DNA from: Orbilia blumenaviensis
Lineage: Eukaryota > Ascomycota > Orbiliomycetes > Orbiliales > Orbiliaceae
Direction of reading: 5' to 3'
Length of the DNA: 64,000 bases
Assembly: GCA_036872755.1 (NCBI GenBank)
Contig: JAVHNS010000003.1
Span: 1,612,001 to 1,676,000, forward strand
The position numbers and the translations under genes were made by a program. Positions 36,486-48,083 of the stretch are shown here, in pieces. Each line of letters starts with the position of its first letter. The first letter of the stretch is position 1. The notes under the pieces were generated by a model. The model was not told the origin of the DNA. It ran no database searches and worked only from the letters and a program-made list of their open reading frames with translations.

Positions 36486-37118
36486 TGAGGTGAGCCTTTT
36501 CTCCACAAGATTGTCTTTTTTGCCTTACGGTCTAAGTTATGTATTGCAATATTGCAAGCGGGACTCGCATGTGCATCGTGCATCAATCAAATGCACGCGC
36601 GATTTGTGGCTCAAGCGTGTCCAGAGGGCCCCTTGCTCATATCATATCATAATAAGGAAGTACCTATTACTATACTATTATATTTCAAGCTTTTGCTTCC
36701 CACACCGTGCACCCGTGGGCGGCTCTTACATGTACGTTTGCAAACCGCTTTAGCAAATTGATATCAAAAAGGTATTAATAGTCCTGCAACCTCCATGGAT
36801 CCAGGCGAGCTTGAAGTAGTCATCCTCAATCGAATCCATTATGGCATCGAATGATTCAATTGATCGATCAAGAGAGAGAGAGAAAAACTTGAAATTGTAA
36901 TTCAATGGTAACGTAACCACCCCCCCTCCCCCCTTTTTTTCTTTCTCAAGTAGGTAAATATATGATTGGATTCGATATTATCAATTGTGATATATGTGTC
37001 TACACTTCAATGGGCGCATAAGCCTGAATAATATTTTGATTCCCACCAGAATAGGTTCCATAAGCATGAGTAACTATGGGGCCATGAGCGCGCGAGCTCG
37101 AGCAACATGCTGTATGGA

Positions 37119-37147
37119 GCACAGACAGACAGACAGACAGACAGATA
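37119..37147. repeat. (CAGA)n microsatellite
   Basis: About six ACAG/CAGA tetranucleotide units in tandem ending in CAGATAG. No gene overlaps it. Confidence 0.8.
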
Positions 37148-38275
37148 GCCCATGTACAGACGGGCGGGACGAGGACAAACATGGAAACGCAGAACCGTAC
37201 GTTATCGAATTACATCTACCGAACCCCAATTCTCCAATATGCAATGCGTACGCATGCAGGCTCCATGGCTTAACGTCTGATTGATTCCGAGCAAGACGAA
37301 TACTCGACCTTACCGATACCAGACCCCAAAATTGAGAGTTTCACGGCATATTCCTTCACTTCTGCTTTCCCCAACCTTTTTTTCTGCTTGCTTCTGTTTG
37401 GCTCGGATGAAAGATCCCAACTCGACGTTTGCAAAAAAAAAAAAAAGAAGTACTCCGTACTGCTGACTAGTATTGTATCTTGAGACAAAACAAAAAAAAA
37501 ATTCACCAGCTGTAACAGGATCCGGGTTCCCCGACTCCCCATGGATTCAGTTCCTCATATGTCGTGACACCTCATTTCATGTAAGTTCCAAAAACCTAGC
37601 TGAACATCGGCTGTTCTCCGGTACTATTTGGTAGAGTATTGTAAAAGAAAGACAATTAGCAATGGCATCCTAGCTTCTGTGTCGACGTGCAGGTAAGCAG
37701 AGGTCAGGCCAGATCAGGATTCATCTATGGAGTAATAACAGCTAGCTGGCTGTGAATGATTGGCTCTATCTATTGTATACGTATTGTAGTAGTATTCTCC
37801 ATCGTTTATTATCGTACAACTTCCTGATATAGAATTTTCTGCATCCCATTCTCTTTCCGATTCTTTCCATTCCAGATTCTGTATAGTGCTTCCCCTCCCT
37901 CTCTCCTTTCAGCCGAGAGTTTCGGGTATCAGGAGGTTTTTGAAGCAAGAAAACAAAGCGATCGTGATAACCACGTGAAATGAAGCCCTGCGCACGAAGA
38001 AACATGAAGAAGTCCATAAAAAGCAAACTCCATTGGCTTCCCCGAAGCATGAAATTGAAAAATAAAAAAAAAATAAAAAAATAAAGCTCTCAAAAAACAA
38101 ATATTTATCTGCAAGGAACATCGGTCTATATCGATAAAAATGACGTCGGTTTCCGATATTTCGGAAATTTTCGTAAAGATTCCGTACCGAGGATGAAGGT
38201 ATCGTGACAGTGATGATTCAAAGGATTTTGAACGTTTTTGCGTGCTTCTGATATCGCGGCTAGGCTCCGGGTAGC

Positions 38276-38899
38276 TTATTCGATCCCATGCTGCTTCTTC
38301 AACTTCTCGAGTTCCTCCTGTCGTTGCGCCAGGTCCTTCTCTGATCTTGCCATCTTTTCAGGTTGATGATATAGCACTATCAATCACATGCATTATCGTC
38401 AGTCGAAAAAAATCACTTTCCGAAGGACGATGTCCCCCCCTCCTTGCCACCCCCTTCTCACACCCGGTTCCTTGAAACGTACCGACTAAATATCTATTCT
38501 GGAAGTTGAAACCATTTAACTTGTCACACGCTGTTTTCGCATCGCCGACTTCTTCGTATACAACGAACGCCGTTCCCTTCGTGTTATTCGCTATGCCTTG
38601 ACGGATTTGCCTAGACCAGAGAGAAAGAGAAAAACAAAATTAACAATCAACATCATTGATCGCCGTCCTCAGGACGAAAAAAACCGGAAGTAGTACGTAC
38701 CTTATCGGCCCGAATTTACCAAATAAATCGAATAGTTCTTCCGACGAGACCTGGTAACTACAAGTTTTGTTCGCGATGAGATGTTAGTCATTTCTGGTGT
38801 CGTCCGACCAAAAGGACGATGAGGTGCGACGAACCTGAGGTTCTTGACGAATAGAATCCTGTTTACTTCCGGCGCGAGTTTATTCTGCGACCGATTCAT
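38276..38899 (-). CDS. Splicing factor 3b subunit 6 (p14, branch-site RRM protein)
   Basis: Component of the SF3b complex of U2 snRNP; human p14/SF3B6 sits on SF3B1 beside the branch adenosine. Four exons: 38835-38899, 38701-38757, 38483-38610 and 38276-38376, giving 116 aa, close to the human 125. The single RRM is clear: RNP2 ILFVKNL (about 15-21), [22 protein letters not shown]1 region GTAFVVYEE, and [24 protein letters not shown], which is the p14 signature. A charged helical tail ends KKQHGIE. S. cerevisiae lacks p14, so its presence fits the intron-rich gene structure here. The gene lies 399 bp from OST1 in tandem. Confidence 0.93.
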
Positions 38900-39298
38900 C
38901 TTGCTGGTTGAACTGCGCGACTCCGCGAGGTATGATCCGGATGACGAAATGGGTGGATTGTTGGAGCTGTCGCCAGTTGAAGGTTTGTGAGATGGGAAGA
39001 CGCGATGTTCGGTGTCGCTTAGGAATTTCTAGTTCTAGTTCGGTACGAATTTGTCCCCCGAACCCCGATATGGGATTCCGGGCGACCCCACGATGCAGGT
39101 GCAACTGCTCCCCGAGGCCTCTAATGCCATAGTCACGGGATCACCTACGATACGTAACGTACTACGCAGAAACATAGCAACGGGTCTAAAACCGAATGAT
39201 TACAACAGCTAAGAAACTTTTCATACAATAGATGCTTAGACACTACGATTATACTAATGCTCCAGATCCCCTGCTTAAATTCCAACCCTATATAGTGC
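38900..39298. other. Spacer between SF3B6 and OST1
   Basis: 399 bp holding the SF3B6 promoter and the 3' UTR of OST1 (both minus strand). No TATA box or gene recognised. Confidence 0.55.
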
Positions 39299-40906
39299 TT
39301 ATTTCCCAATCGAAAGGTCTATTCTCCCCAATATGGCTGTTACAATATATAGCGAGAAAACCGATGCCAAAACTACTAGTGGTTTTCGTAGCGCTGCCAG
39401 TGTGCTGTAGTTATAAGTGACCTACATATATTTTATTAGTAAGGAAGGCTTGATACTGGCGTCAAGGGAGGGAGGAAGCACGCACAATGATATCCCTGTT
39501 CTTCAATTCATCTACCACGTTGTCGATTGTAAGCTTGATGGATGTTCTACCAAGAGTATCCATGAATGTCTTATGCAAGAACCGTTCCTCCTTGTGGATA
39601 ACGACTGGGCTGTCGTATTTAACATCGCTATATAAATCGGTTAGCATACGCCCTCTAGTTGTCCGAAAGTCCGAGCTTGTATCTTACGTGGCACCCTCTG
39701 GCAGAATAATTCTAACTTCGACCTTTCCATACGAAGTGCTCTGGGATGGGCCTTGCAACAGTGGGACCTTCAATATATATTCGTCTCCCTTTCCGTGCCT
39801 GAGATATGCTGGAAGATCGTTGTTCCATCCGACGACGAAGCTATAGTTCCACCCTCCGAAGATGGGGAACCTTGGCTTGATATCAAGGATAGCCTCGCGA
39901 GAGTCGCTCCTGAACTTAGAAGTGGAAACATTTCCAACCTCGTCGGTGTAATATGCATCCTTACTACCGACGCGAAGAGGGAAAAGGAGCGATTTGATAG
40001 CAGCGGTTGGTGGGTTATAGTAAGAAGTCGTAGCCCAAGACAAACGAGAAAACTGATCCCTCAGCTTGGCGCCATTGTTAGTCATCCAGTACCTTTCTTC
40101 AACAGCCAGGTTGTTACCCCAATGTGAAACTTCGATATCCCTCTCTAGCTTCTCCATATAGATGACTGGGCTTGTAAACTCGAATCTGACGGTGAACTCA
40201 TCGATCTGCGCGTCGGTTTTCCAAGGTTCAACATTATCGTAGGGTCCATAGGTGACGATATATCCAGACTTTTCGGTATGCTCGAAAACGGTGTAGTCTG
40301 GGATCTCGCCATTGGCAGCTCGGAACTTGGTCTTCTGCTTCTCAGTGAAGTATGGGCTGGGGACGAATTTAGCAGCGGTGTATGAAAGGAACTGCTTGTC
40401 GCCTTGACCAATGACAGCTGGAATAGGTGTTAGAGCGCCCGTGATGCCCGCTGTGACAGCTAAGGTAATTTGGGATTTCGGCTGAAGTGTTTTTGGTAAC
40501 GTAATCTTGTAGTACTGCAGAGGACTATGTATATACGCCAATTGGTTAGAGAAAACACCCCACATATACCTTAACTACAACTGACCGCGAAAGCATACTA
40601 ATCTGTCGTATCATCTACAGCTTCAGCTGTACACGGGGTACCCTCCTTCTTATCTTTACACTCAACATAGCTGACCGCGGAAGACCCAGGTACTGATAGT
40701 GGTAGATAATATTCCGTCTGTGGTTTGTCGGATGTATTCTCGATAATCACTGCAATTGTCTCCTTGATATATGCCTTAGACGCATCAATCGTCCGTAATA
40801 GGTTTGTATTCTTGTAGACTTGCGGTACATTCAGCGAAGAGCCAAGGTGGGATGCCGCTAGCAGCAGGGCCGCGAGGAGGGACACGCGAGAGTTCGATGA
40901 CCGCAT
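39299..40906 (-). CDS. OST1: Oligosaccharyltransferase subunit 1 (ribophorin I)
   Basis: Non-catalytic subunit of the ER oligosaccharyltransferase that N-glycosylates nascent proteins. Four exons: 40599-40906, 39688-40524, 39486-39627 and 39299-39421, giving 469 aa (yeast 476). Signal peptide about 1-24 (LLAALLLAASHLGSS), then the lumenal ribophorin I domain with YYKITLPKTL, YGPYDNVEPW, VSHWGNNLAVEERYW, PRFPIFGGWNYSFVVGW and DTLGRTSIKLTIDNVVDE, and one C-terminal membrane span (about 443-460) with a short cytosolic tail. The start at 40906 gives the signal peptide; the frame is open upstream without conservation. The donor of intron 3 is GTGCGT. Divergent from the pseudouridine gene, 558 bp apart. 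Confidence 0.95.
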
Positions 40907-41464
40907 TGTGGTACTACGCACAGCGGATGGGAAACTCGGGGAAATTCGGATGATTAGGTAGGAGGAAAATCTAGATGTCGAGATGGGGCTCAATGCCTCA
41001 TCATCTAGATAGGAATTTGGCGGGGACGGTGGATTGATTGGTGAAGTCGTTCGGGGTTGAAGATAGTATTCAAGGTGCCCAAACAGCCACGGGAGCAAGC
41101 CAAAAGGACACGGAATTGCTTATGACGACGACAACCGTGCAACACGCGACGGCCGCAACCCAACGCCTTGTTGTAGTCTGAACCTGGCAACTGCCTACTT
41201 TTTATTTCTTAGCGAAACTCTGAAGAAACGACATCCATTGATATTCCAGCTTCGAAGAAAAGGTTTCCTGGAATCGCGGCGATAATCTGTAGCTGGCTAA
41301 TAGCAATTGGCTGGAGAGTCCAAGGCGGGGTGGTCGAACGGTTATCAAGACCATTTTGGTGGTATGCAACGGCCCCGATGCATCTACCCCATTGCATTAA
41401 ATTATTCAAGATACCAGGCTAACAGTATCCTTGGGCTAGGTATTAGTGCTATTTGTCACAAAAT
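40907..41464. promoter_or_regulatory. Divergent promoter region OST1 / pseudouridine gene
   Basis: 558 bp between divergent start codons. It contains a GTGGTCGAACGGTTA stretch near 41330 that resembles a tRNA D arm but has no matching T arm. No known operator recognised. Confidence 0.5.
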
Positions 41465-44400
41465 ATGTCGCTCCTTCGAGCCTCTGGCCTTCGGTGCCAT
41501 ATCCGGCCACTGCGTATATCGCAAGTCGCTCGTCGAAGCAGTCCCGTGTCACTGTCGAGACTCTATAGCGACGATGCAGCAGCTTCTTCTTCGCCTGCCG
41601 ACGAATTAGAAAAAAATATGTGTCGATTCCACAAATCACTCCCTAGAAAGGAAATACCAAAGATCTATTTCAACAGCGTGGCCCCAGGCTTGGTTTCAAT
41701 TTCCGAGGATGTTTTGGCCGCTATGAAGGAAAGAAAGCCAATTCTTGGGCTCGAGACCGCCATATACACCCACGGGTTCCCGAAACCGGATAACTACAAC
41801 CTTGCTTTGGAAATGGAAGAAACTGTTAGAGAGAATGGAGCTGTCCCAGCAACAATCGGAATCCTGAATGGGAAGATCTTTGTCGGGATGACAAATGAAC
41901 AGTTAAAGGAACTTACGGAATCGGCAGGATCAGAGACGACCCATAAAATCTCTCGTCGAGATATTGCATACCACCTCGGAAGCTCTGGCACACGACTCAA
42001 CGGAGGTACAACGATTGCTGGTACAATCTTACTCGCAACTATGGCTGGGATTAGAATAATTGCTACAGGTGGGCTCGGCGGAGTGCACAAGGGAGGCGAG
42101 AACAGTCTCGATATATCAGCCGACCTTACAGAACTGTCAAGGAACTCGGTTGCGGTCGTCACCTCTGGGATGAAGAGCTTCCTTGATACACCACGGACAA
42201 TGGAATTTCTAGAAACCCAGGGTGTATTTGTCTCGACATTCGGAAATAAGACGGATCGGGTCGATATTCCCGGCTTCTTCAGTCGCGAATCCGGGTACCC
42301 TTCGCCTTACATCGTTGAAGGCCCGGAAGAAGCTGCACGTATTTTTTGTATGGAAATCCCTCTATAAAAGGCCCCGGATTTATAGGAAGCGGTGGCTACG
42401 CCACAAGGCCACAAAGAGTTAACATCTTTATTGAAACTAGTCTCAAGCCAACGACTCGGTCTAACGTCTGGCAGCCTATACTTCAACCCAATCCCAGAAG
42501 AATTCGAGATCCCAAAGAGTGAAATAGATCCAATCATCGCCGCTGCTGGTAAGCTACCAATTCTAATTAGAAGTAAAAGTGGCTCCGCTAACCCTCACCC
42601 CTCTACAGTTGAGAAATCGAGTTCGATAACAGGTAAAGATAACACACCAGCCGTCCTCGCCGAGATCGTTAAACAGACCGAGGGTCGCTCTATGGAAGCC
42701 AATAGACAGTAAGTCTCTATTCCCAAAAATATAGGAAACAGTTTTACAGGTTATTGACTCAATCGCTCTACAGTTTGGTATTAAACAATGCTAGAATTGG
42801 GGCTCGTATGGCGACCGAAATGTCAAGACTTGACGCAATGCTCATGGGAAATTGGCCCGACAAGCCAAAGTACTATAAGAAGAATAAACCTAGAGCCAAG
42901 GGCAAAGATTCTAAGAAGGATCCAAGTGCTAAAAAAACCGAAGCATCAGCGAGTACAGGGACTGATTCCATGTAGGTACGCACCTATTCTTTCACCATAC
43001 TTTTTTCCCGACCAGATACTTGTAAGAAAAAACAAAAGAAAGAAAAGAACGCCTGCGAGTGTACATACTTAGAGCTCCACGAAGCCAAAATCTGTTACAT
43101 TTGTCTTGAAAGTCTTCAAAGTGAATATGTTCTAAGACTATATCAAAACCGCAGTTCTAGCAAAGGGACGAATGGAATTTTAAGAACAACAACATTGAAA
43201 CAGCAGACAACCTCAACCCTCCCATCAAATCAAAGAGGCTTCTCATCAGTTAGTTGGCAAAGGTCAAATGTCAAGGTGGTTTCTGATGAACCTCAATCGA
43301 AGCCTGAGGTAATCCCAGTAGTTGAAGAAGATACCCTACCTCCCCAGGACGATAATACACCTAGTATTGAAATTGCTGAGAACCCTGATGTCGATAACCC
43401 TGGCATCGAGGACCCTGTCACCGACGCCTTACCGGAGACTGGTGGGATTCTCGTCATTGGCGGTGTAGGCATTGACGTAGTCGCAAGGGGCGCAGCCAAA
43501 GAGCTTATAGACCGTACATCGAACCCGGGCACAGTGACATACTCAGTTGGAGGAGTAGCAAAGAATGTCGCAGCCACTATCCGACAACTTGACCCTCCGG
43601 GCCCTGTGAAATTTCTATCCATCGTTGGTCGGGATCTAAATGGCATTGCCATTATTCAGGAGCTTCAAAGGCTAGGCATCAGCGTTGAAGATATTAAAGT
43701 AACGGAACTTGAAGATCAAAGGACGGCCTGCTATGCAGCTCTCAATAGTGCCTCTGTTAAAGGGGGTCTTTCGGCAGCTGTAGCTGATATGGATATCACA
43801 AAACTCATCAGTGAAGATGATATTACGACGACTATCGAGAAGTATCAACCCCAGATCGTCTGCTTTGATGGCAATTTGAGTCAAGATAGAATACGACAAA
43901 TTTGCAAAACCGCCAAAGCTCAGGGAGCATTAGGTGAGATATCCCTTCGAAGCTCTAATCTGTTTCTGATGAATTGTGTAAAGGCTAACTAAATAACTTG
44001 TTTATTCTCGACTAAAAGTCGTCTGCGAGCCAACTTCGGTACCAAAAGCCAAGACTATTACGCAGACGATTACAGAGCTTGCATTGGAAATTGAAAACCC
44101 CGTCGACATGATCTCCCCTAATTATGAGGAGCTTAAAGGAATCTGGGAGCGGGCACGCAAAGCCCAAGAAGAAATGCGAAAAGAGACCCCCGAAGAGCAA
44201 AGGCTTCTATCGAACGCCAAAAAATTTCAGGACCTACTTAGCCTTCATCAGCACAGTAAGCCCTCCCCAGAAATCTTTCGCAGGTTATGCGCCCATTACC
44301 TGTTATATTCCTAGAGATGCCCCCGTCAAAAAGGAAGATATTAACCAGCATATAATTTCACATTATCCAGCACTCTCCCGTCTCGTCCACCAAATCCACA

Positions 44401-45173
44401 GAATCCCGAAAAAAGTTCCACGACTTTTATTCGAAGTTCCACCCATGACTACCTTCCAAGCCTGCGTTGGCAAAGCAATAGGCCTCCTCCACCTCATCCC
44501 TACTATAATAGTGAAATTCGGTTCAGAAGGTGTATTGGTCGTCAGAACCTTGAAGCACCCAGACCCAGTTGAAGGCGCCACCAAATCTCGCTATACTTTA
44601 TACCACAACATCCGTGATGACAGAAAACACCACGGTCATACACCGAGAGAGATCAGAGTTTCTGTTGACTGTTTTATTCCCGTAGAACTCTATGATCCAA
44701 AAGATCAGATTATTGGGGTTCATATATTTTGGGCACCTGCAGTGAAACAACTGAGCGAGGAGAGTATAGTCAGCTCCAACGGAGCCGGTGATACTTTCCT
44801 AGGCGCCTTTTTACACTCTATGGTACAGAGGAGCAACTGGCTCCCTGCGAATATAATCGCAAGCCCGTGGGCATACCTACATGGTGAACAGCTGGGAATC
44901 CTGGTACACAAGGCGCAAATGGCAGCAGTGCGCACTCTACTGAGCAACGAAAGCCATCCAGTTAGAAGCAGAAAGTCTCTAGAGCTTATCAAGAAAACCC
45001 AACATGAGGAGATGTGGGCTCATGTGACTGGGAGATCAGGCAAAATAATCGAGGAGGTTGTGGCTTTTGAGGCCGGCAATATGTCGCAAAGGAAGAGTGT
45101 GCCAGCTAAGTACACTTTCACTACAACGAAGTTCGCAGAAAGTGATAGCACTACACCAAACGCACGGAAGTAG
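41465..45173 (+). CDS. Bifunctional pseudouridine-5'-phosphate glycosidase / PfkB-type kinase
   Basis: Pseudouridine breakdown: the PfkB domain would phosphorylate pseudouridine and the glycosidase would split the C-glycosidic bond to uracil and ribose 5-phosphate. Best model: exons 41465-42347, 42441-42548, 42609-42708, 42774-42971, about 43155-43933, 44019-44255 and about 44371-45173, 1035 aa, frame kept throughout. Residues 1-35 are Arg/Ser-rich, probably a mitochondrial presequence. The glycosidase part has GLETAIYTHGFPKPDN, GGTTIAGTILLA, ATGGLGGVHKG, STFGNKTDRVDIPGF and NPIPEEFEIP. A Lys-rich linker leads to the kinase: ILVIGGVGIDVVARG, GGVAKNVA, CFDGNLSQ and the catalytic SNGAGDTFLGAF. 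Such fusions are common in fungi. Uncertain: the intron crossing 42972-43154 and the acceptor of the intron starting at 44256 (44337 or 44370). Two separate genes cannot be excluded, but no in-frame ATG opens the kinase part. Confidence 0.85.
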
Positions 45174-45791
45174 CTATAAATGGGGTTCGAAGAAGAAGAA
45201 GTAACGAAAATAATACCCAGAGCCCCTAAAAATAGCGCGAGGCCAGAAAATGGCGTAGAAAACGAGTTTCGTCGATGATGATGTTTCTCAACCTCAGTTC
45301 ACCCTTCTAAATACCCTCAGACTCACTGGTTCAAACACTAGATTCATAAGTAACTATTGCGAATAGGGACCGGAGGGATTCTACATTCACTTAGTTTTAT
45401 ATCCCTATTGTATTATTATACCTCAATTACCTATGTATATACATCTATCATATCGATGCCGCTCTGGATATACCTCCCGCCTACCAGGTTTAAGGAATTT
45501 GATATTACCAGATTAACACCATGAAATTTTCCCATATGAACAATTTAGCATCAATTACAAACTACATGCTAGGAACAGTGTATTGAAAAAGAATCATACC
45601 TCCCAAACACCAAACGGGGAAAGCCAACTCGACTTCGCAGACATACACGGAATAGAAACATATGTTACGAAAATAGGTGAACAGCAGGAAAAGGAGAAAA
45701 CAAGGTACCTATGTGATTTTCGTGATAAGGAAATCTAGAGCGTGAGGATAGGGATAACGGGTAAAAACAAAAAGAGGGGAATATGCAGTGA
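45174..45791. other. Convergent intergenic region (pseudouridine gene / Heh protein)
   Basis: 618 bp between two 3' ends, presumably both 3' UTRs. No gene seen. Confidence 0.6.
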
Positions 45792-48083
45792 CTAATAAAG
45801 GATCCTCGGGGTCAACTCCTCCCGAGGCCTAACCAGTTCCCTCCTATCATCATTCCCCATAAGGGACCTCAGCTCCTCCTCATCCTTCTGGCTGTCCTCG
45901 TCCTCAGCATCTGCGTTCAATAGCGCAGAGCTCCCAATCCACGTCCAACACCTCATAATCTCCCCCATATGTTCGCTATTTGCTGCTCGAACATTGCTAT
46001 TCAACTCGACAACTTTGGCGACACCAGCCCAAAGAGCCTGCCTCTTCTCGGGGTCAAATTCCCGAGAAAGAATCTGGTCCCGCAACTGATTCACGGGAAG
46101 ATAAGCAATCTCGGCGGTCTTGTCATTATAATACGCGCGTTGTTGCTGAGCAAGACGTTTGAGGGTGATGCCAACGAGGCGCTGCACTTGACGAGCATGC
46201 ACTTGGCGTTTGTGCATGAAGGATTTCGTCTTGAAGCCACCCAAAACAAATGCAACGATAACAAATATCTCAAGTTTCCAGCGGAAAAGAAGTGCAAGGG
46301 TGTTCTTCCTGATAGCGCAAGTCCAGTTCACATTAGAGAGGTCGGTAGACCTGAGATAACGGTCGCCACCACTAGATAATGACTTCGTTAGTTACGCTCG
46401 AATTGCGATATTCTTGGAATAATAGTGTACAAACCTGGTCATTGTGGTGACAACTTCGTCCTTATTTTCCAAGTCATGAACCGCATTGTTCCACAACTCA
46501 GCGAACTGGTCGTCGGATAGGGTTGGCGATTTCATCTCGTACAGGCCGTCTTTGATCTCCTTTTCAAGGATGCCCTCCTCTTCCTCTGAAGAGGCTTTGA
46601 CATAGCCGCACTCAACATCGGCAGCCCGATCCCTTAGTTTGGCGATAACAGCATCCGAGAGCACAGAGACTCGTCGAATTTTCTCAGAATCAGGCTGACA
46701 GGTGGGCGCCAAAGGTATCAAGCCACCAAGAGAAAATGGATGGGGCACGAGGACGTAGTCAGTGTAACATTCGGTGTTTAACCGGTCGCGACAGATCGCA
46801 TGCGGGGGGCAAGTTTCACACTGGGGAACGAGGGAATCCGCCCACTCCATATGCTCTATGTTCTTGATGGATGGCTTTCCGATACCGCAGTACCCAACCT
46901 TAATCTTCTCTTCTCTCCACCAGGCAGCGTATCCAATGATTGCAATACTGAAGAGGGTTGTCAGAATGCTCATCAAGGTCGTGGTGAGTTCTGACCCGCC
47001 CTTCCTACGGGCCAGCTTCGTTACTGCATTCGCGTTTTCATCTTCGAGCTCGACTTCTAACTGTGCTTCTGGGGTAAACTCCTCGCCAGGCTCCAGCAAG
47101 TCGTGGCTCTGATCCTCCTCCTTGATATAGACGTCGTTTCCAAATATTTTTCGCTCGATTTCGTTGTTGTTATTATCAATCTCGGCCTGCATATTGGCAA
47201 TCTTGCGGTCTGGGGTGAGTGACTTGAAGACGGACATAGGGATCATCTTTACTGGGGTCGGCGAGATGTTTGGTATAGGAGAGACCCTGTCGAATTCGGG
47301 AGTCTGAGGTGATCTGCGAACAGATGGCAGTCCCTCCGTCCTTCGGCGAGAGCTGTCGACGTGTCGCGGAGTAGCCTTATCTAGCATTGTTCGTCGTCTG
47401 TTGGTGTCAACTGATGGTTGGTATCGAGGTGATGAACCCATCTGGAAAGGGTTATCTGTTGAGAAGACCGGTTCATCATCTTGGGCAGCAACATGCTCCG
47501 GTGATGGGGATGGTGAAGGTTGCTTGACCGGTTCAGGCGTTTTGGGGGCAAGACTGCGTCTCCCTCTTCTGACTTTCGGTGTCTCAGCAACGACGATAGT
47601 TCCTTCTTCTTCATCGGTGTTCTCTAGCTGAGGCATGGCCGATGACTTCCTGCCCCGCTTTACGGGGGACGCGGTTCTTTTTCTCGGAGTAGCAACCTTT
47701 CGGGTGGCCGCCTTCCTCACAGAAGCTAAGACATCTTCATCACCGGTAGTTTCATCGTAGTCTGTTGTGGTGGTAGCGACAGAGCTAGCCTTTCGCCGAG
47801 GTGCTCTCTTCTTGGGCGTAGGAGCGACCGCTGGTTCCCCAATGGTGCCATAGTCCTCGGCATTGACAATACCCCGCGCCGAAGCTCTAACCCTACCGGC
47901 CTGGGCCAGGAGTTTCGGAGCCTGCGGAGCCAACTCGGTCTCGAAAATCTCGACCAGCTTCGCTTTCTTCGCGTTGCTAGGGAAATCGATCTCATGCTTT
48001 ACCAGAAGGTTGCGGATATGGGGCATGGTCAGTCCGGCGACGTCAAAGCCCGGCTGTAGGTAGTAGGTCTCCTCGTCCTCCAT
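45792..48083 (-). CDS. Inner nuclear membrane protein, Heh2/Src1/Man1 family
   Basis: LEM-like protein that tethers chromatin and assists nuclear pore assembly. Two exons, 46435-48083 and 45792-46371, give 742 aa. The N-terminal HeH (helix-extension-helix) domain is at about 16-52 (LTMPHIRNLLVKHEIDFP...AKLVEIFE). A long basic, Ser/Pro-rich disordered region with KKRAPRRK, RKVATPRKR and VKRGRK follows; these could act as nuclear localisation signals, as in yeast Heh2. Then come a first membrane span (about 366-388), a lumenal Man1-Src1 C-terminal (MSC) domain with Cys pairs (CETCPPHAICRDRL, CQPDSEKI), a second span (about 580-597) and a C-terminal nucleoplasmic winged-helix-like tail (YLPVNQLRDQIL...RCWTWIGS). 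Start ATG 48083 begins MEDEETYYLQPGFDVAGLT, typical of the family. Intron 46372-46434 has donor GTTTGT. Confidence 0.93.

Larger units (their letters stand above)
34839..38275. other. Spacer with homopolymer and simple repeats
   Basis: 3.4 kb without a recognisable gene: the 3' UTR of the small gene (T-rich), several long poly-T tracts at 35.9-36.5 kb, (GA)n near 36870-36882, (CAGA)n at about 37119-37147, and the 3' flank of the SF3B6 gene. Confidence 0.5.

Noticed and set aside
41320..41400. Possible tRNA (TGGTCGAACGGTTA resembles a D arm)
   Set aside because: No B box or pairing acceptor stem follows within tRNA distance, and it lies in the promoter between OST1 and the pseudouridine gene.
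42348..42389. A 42-nt intron in the pseudouridine gene with acceptor GGAAG
   Set aside because: It keeps frame but leaves about 20 unconserved residues. The 93-nt intron ending CTAG at 42440 gives ...ARIFFSSQRLGLTSG, matching the family, and has a TTAAC branch site.
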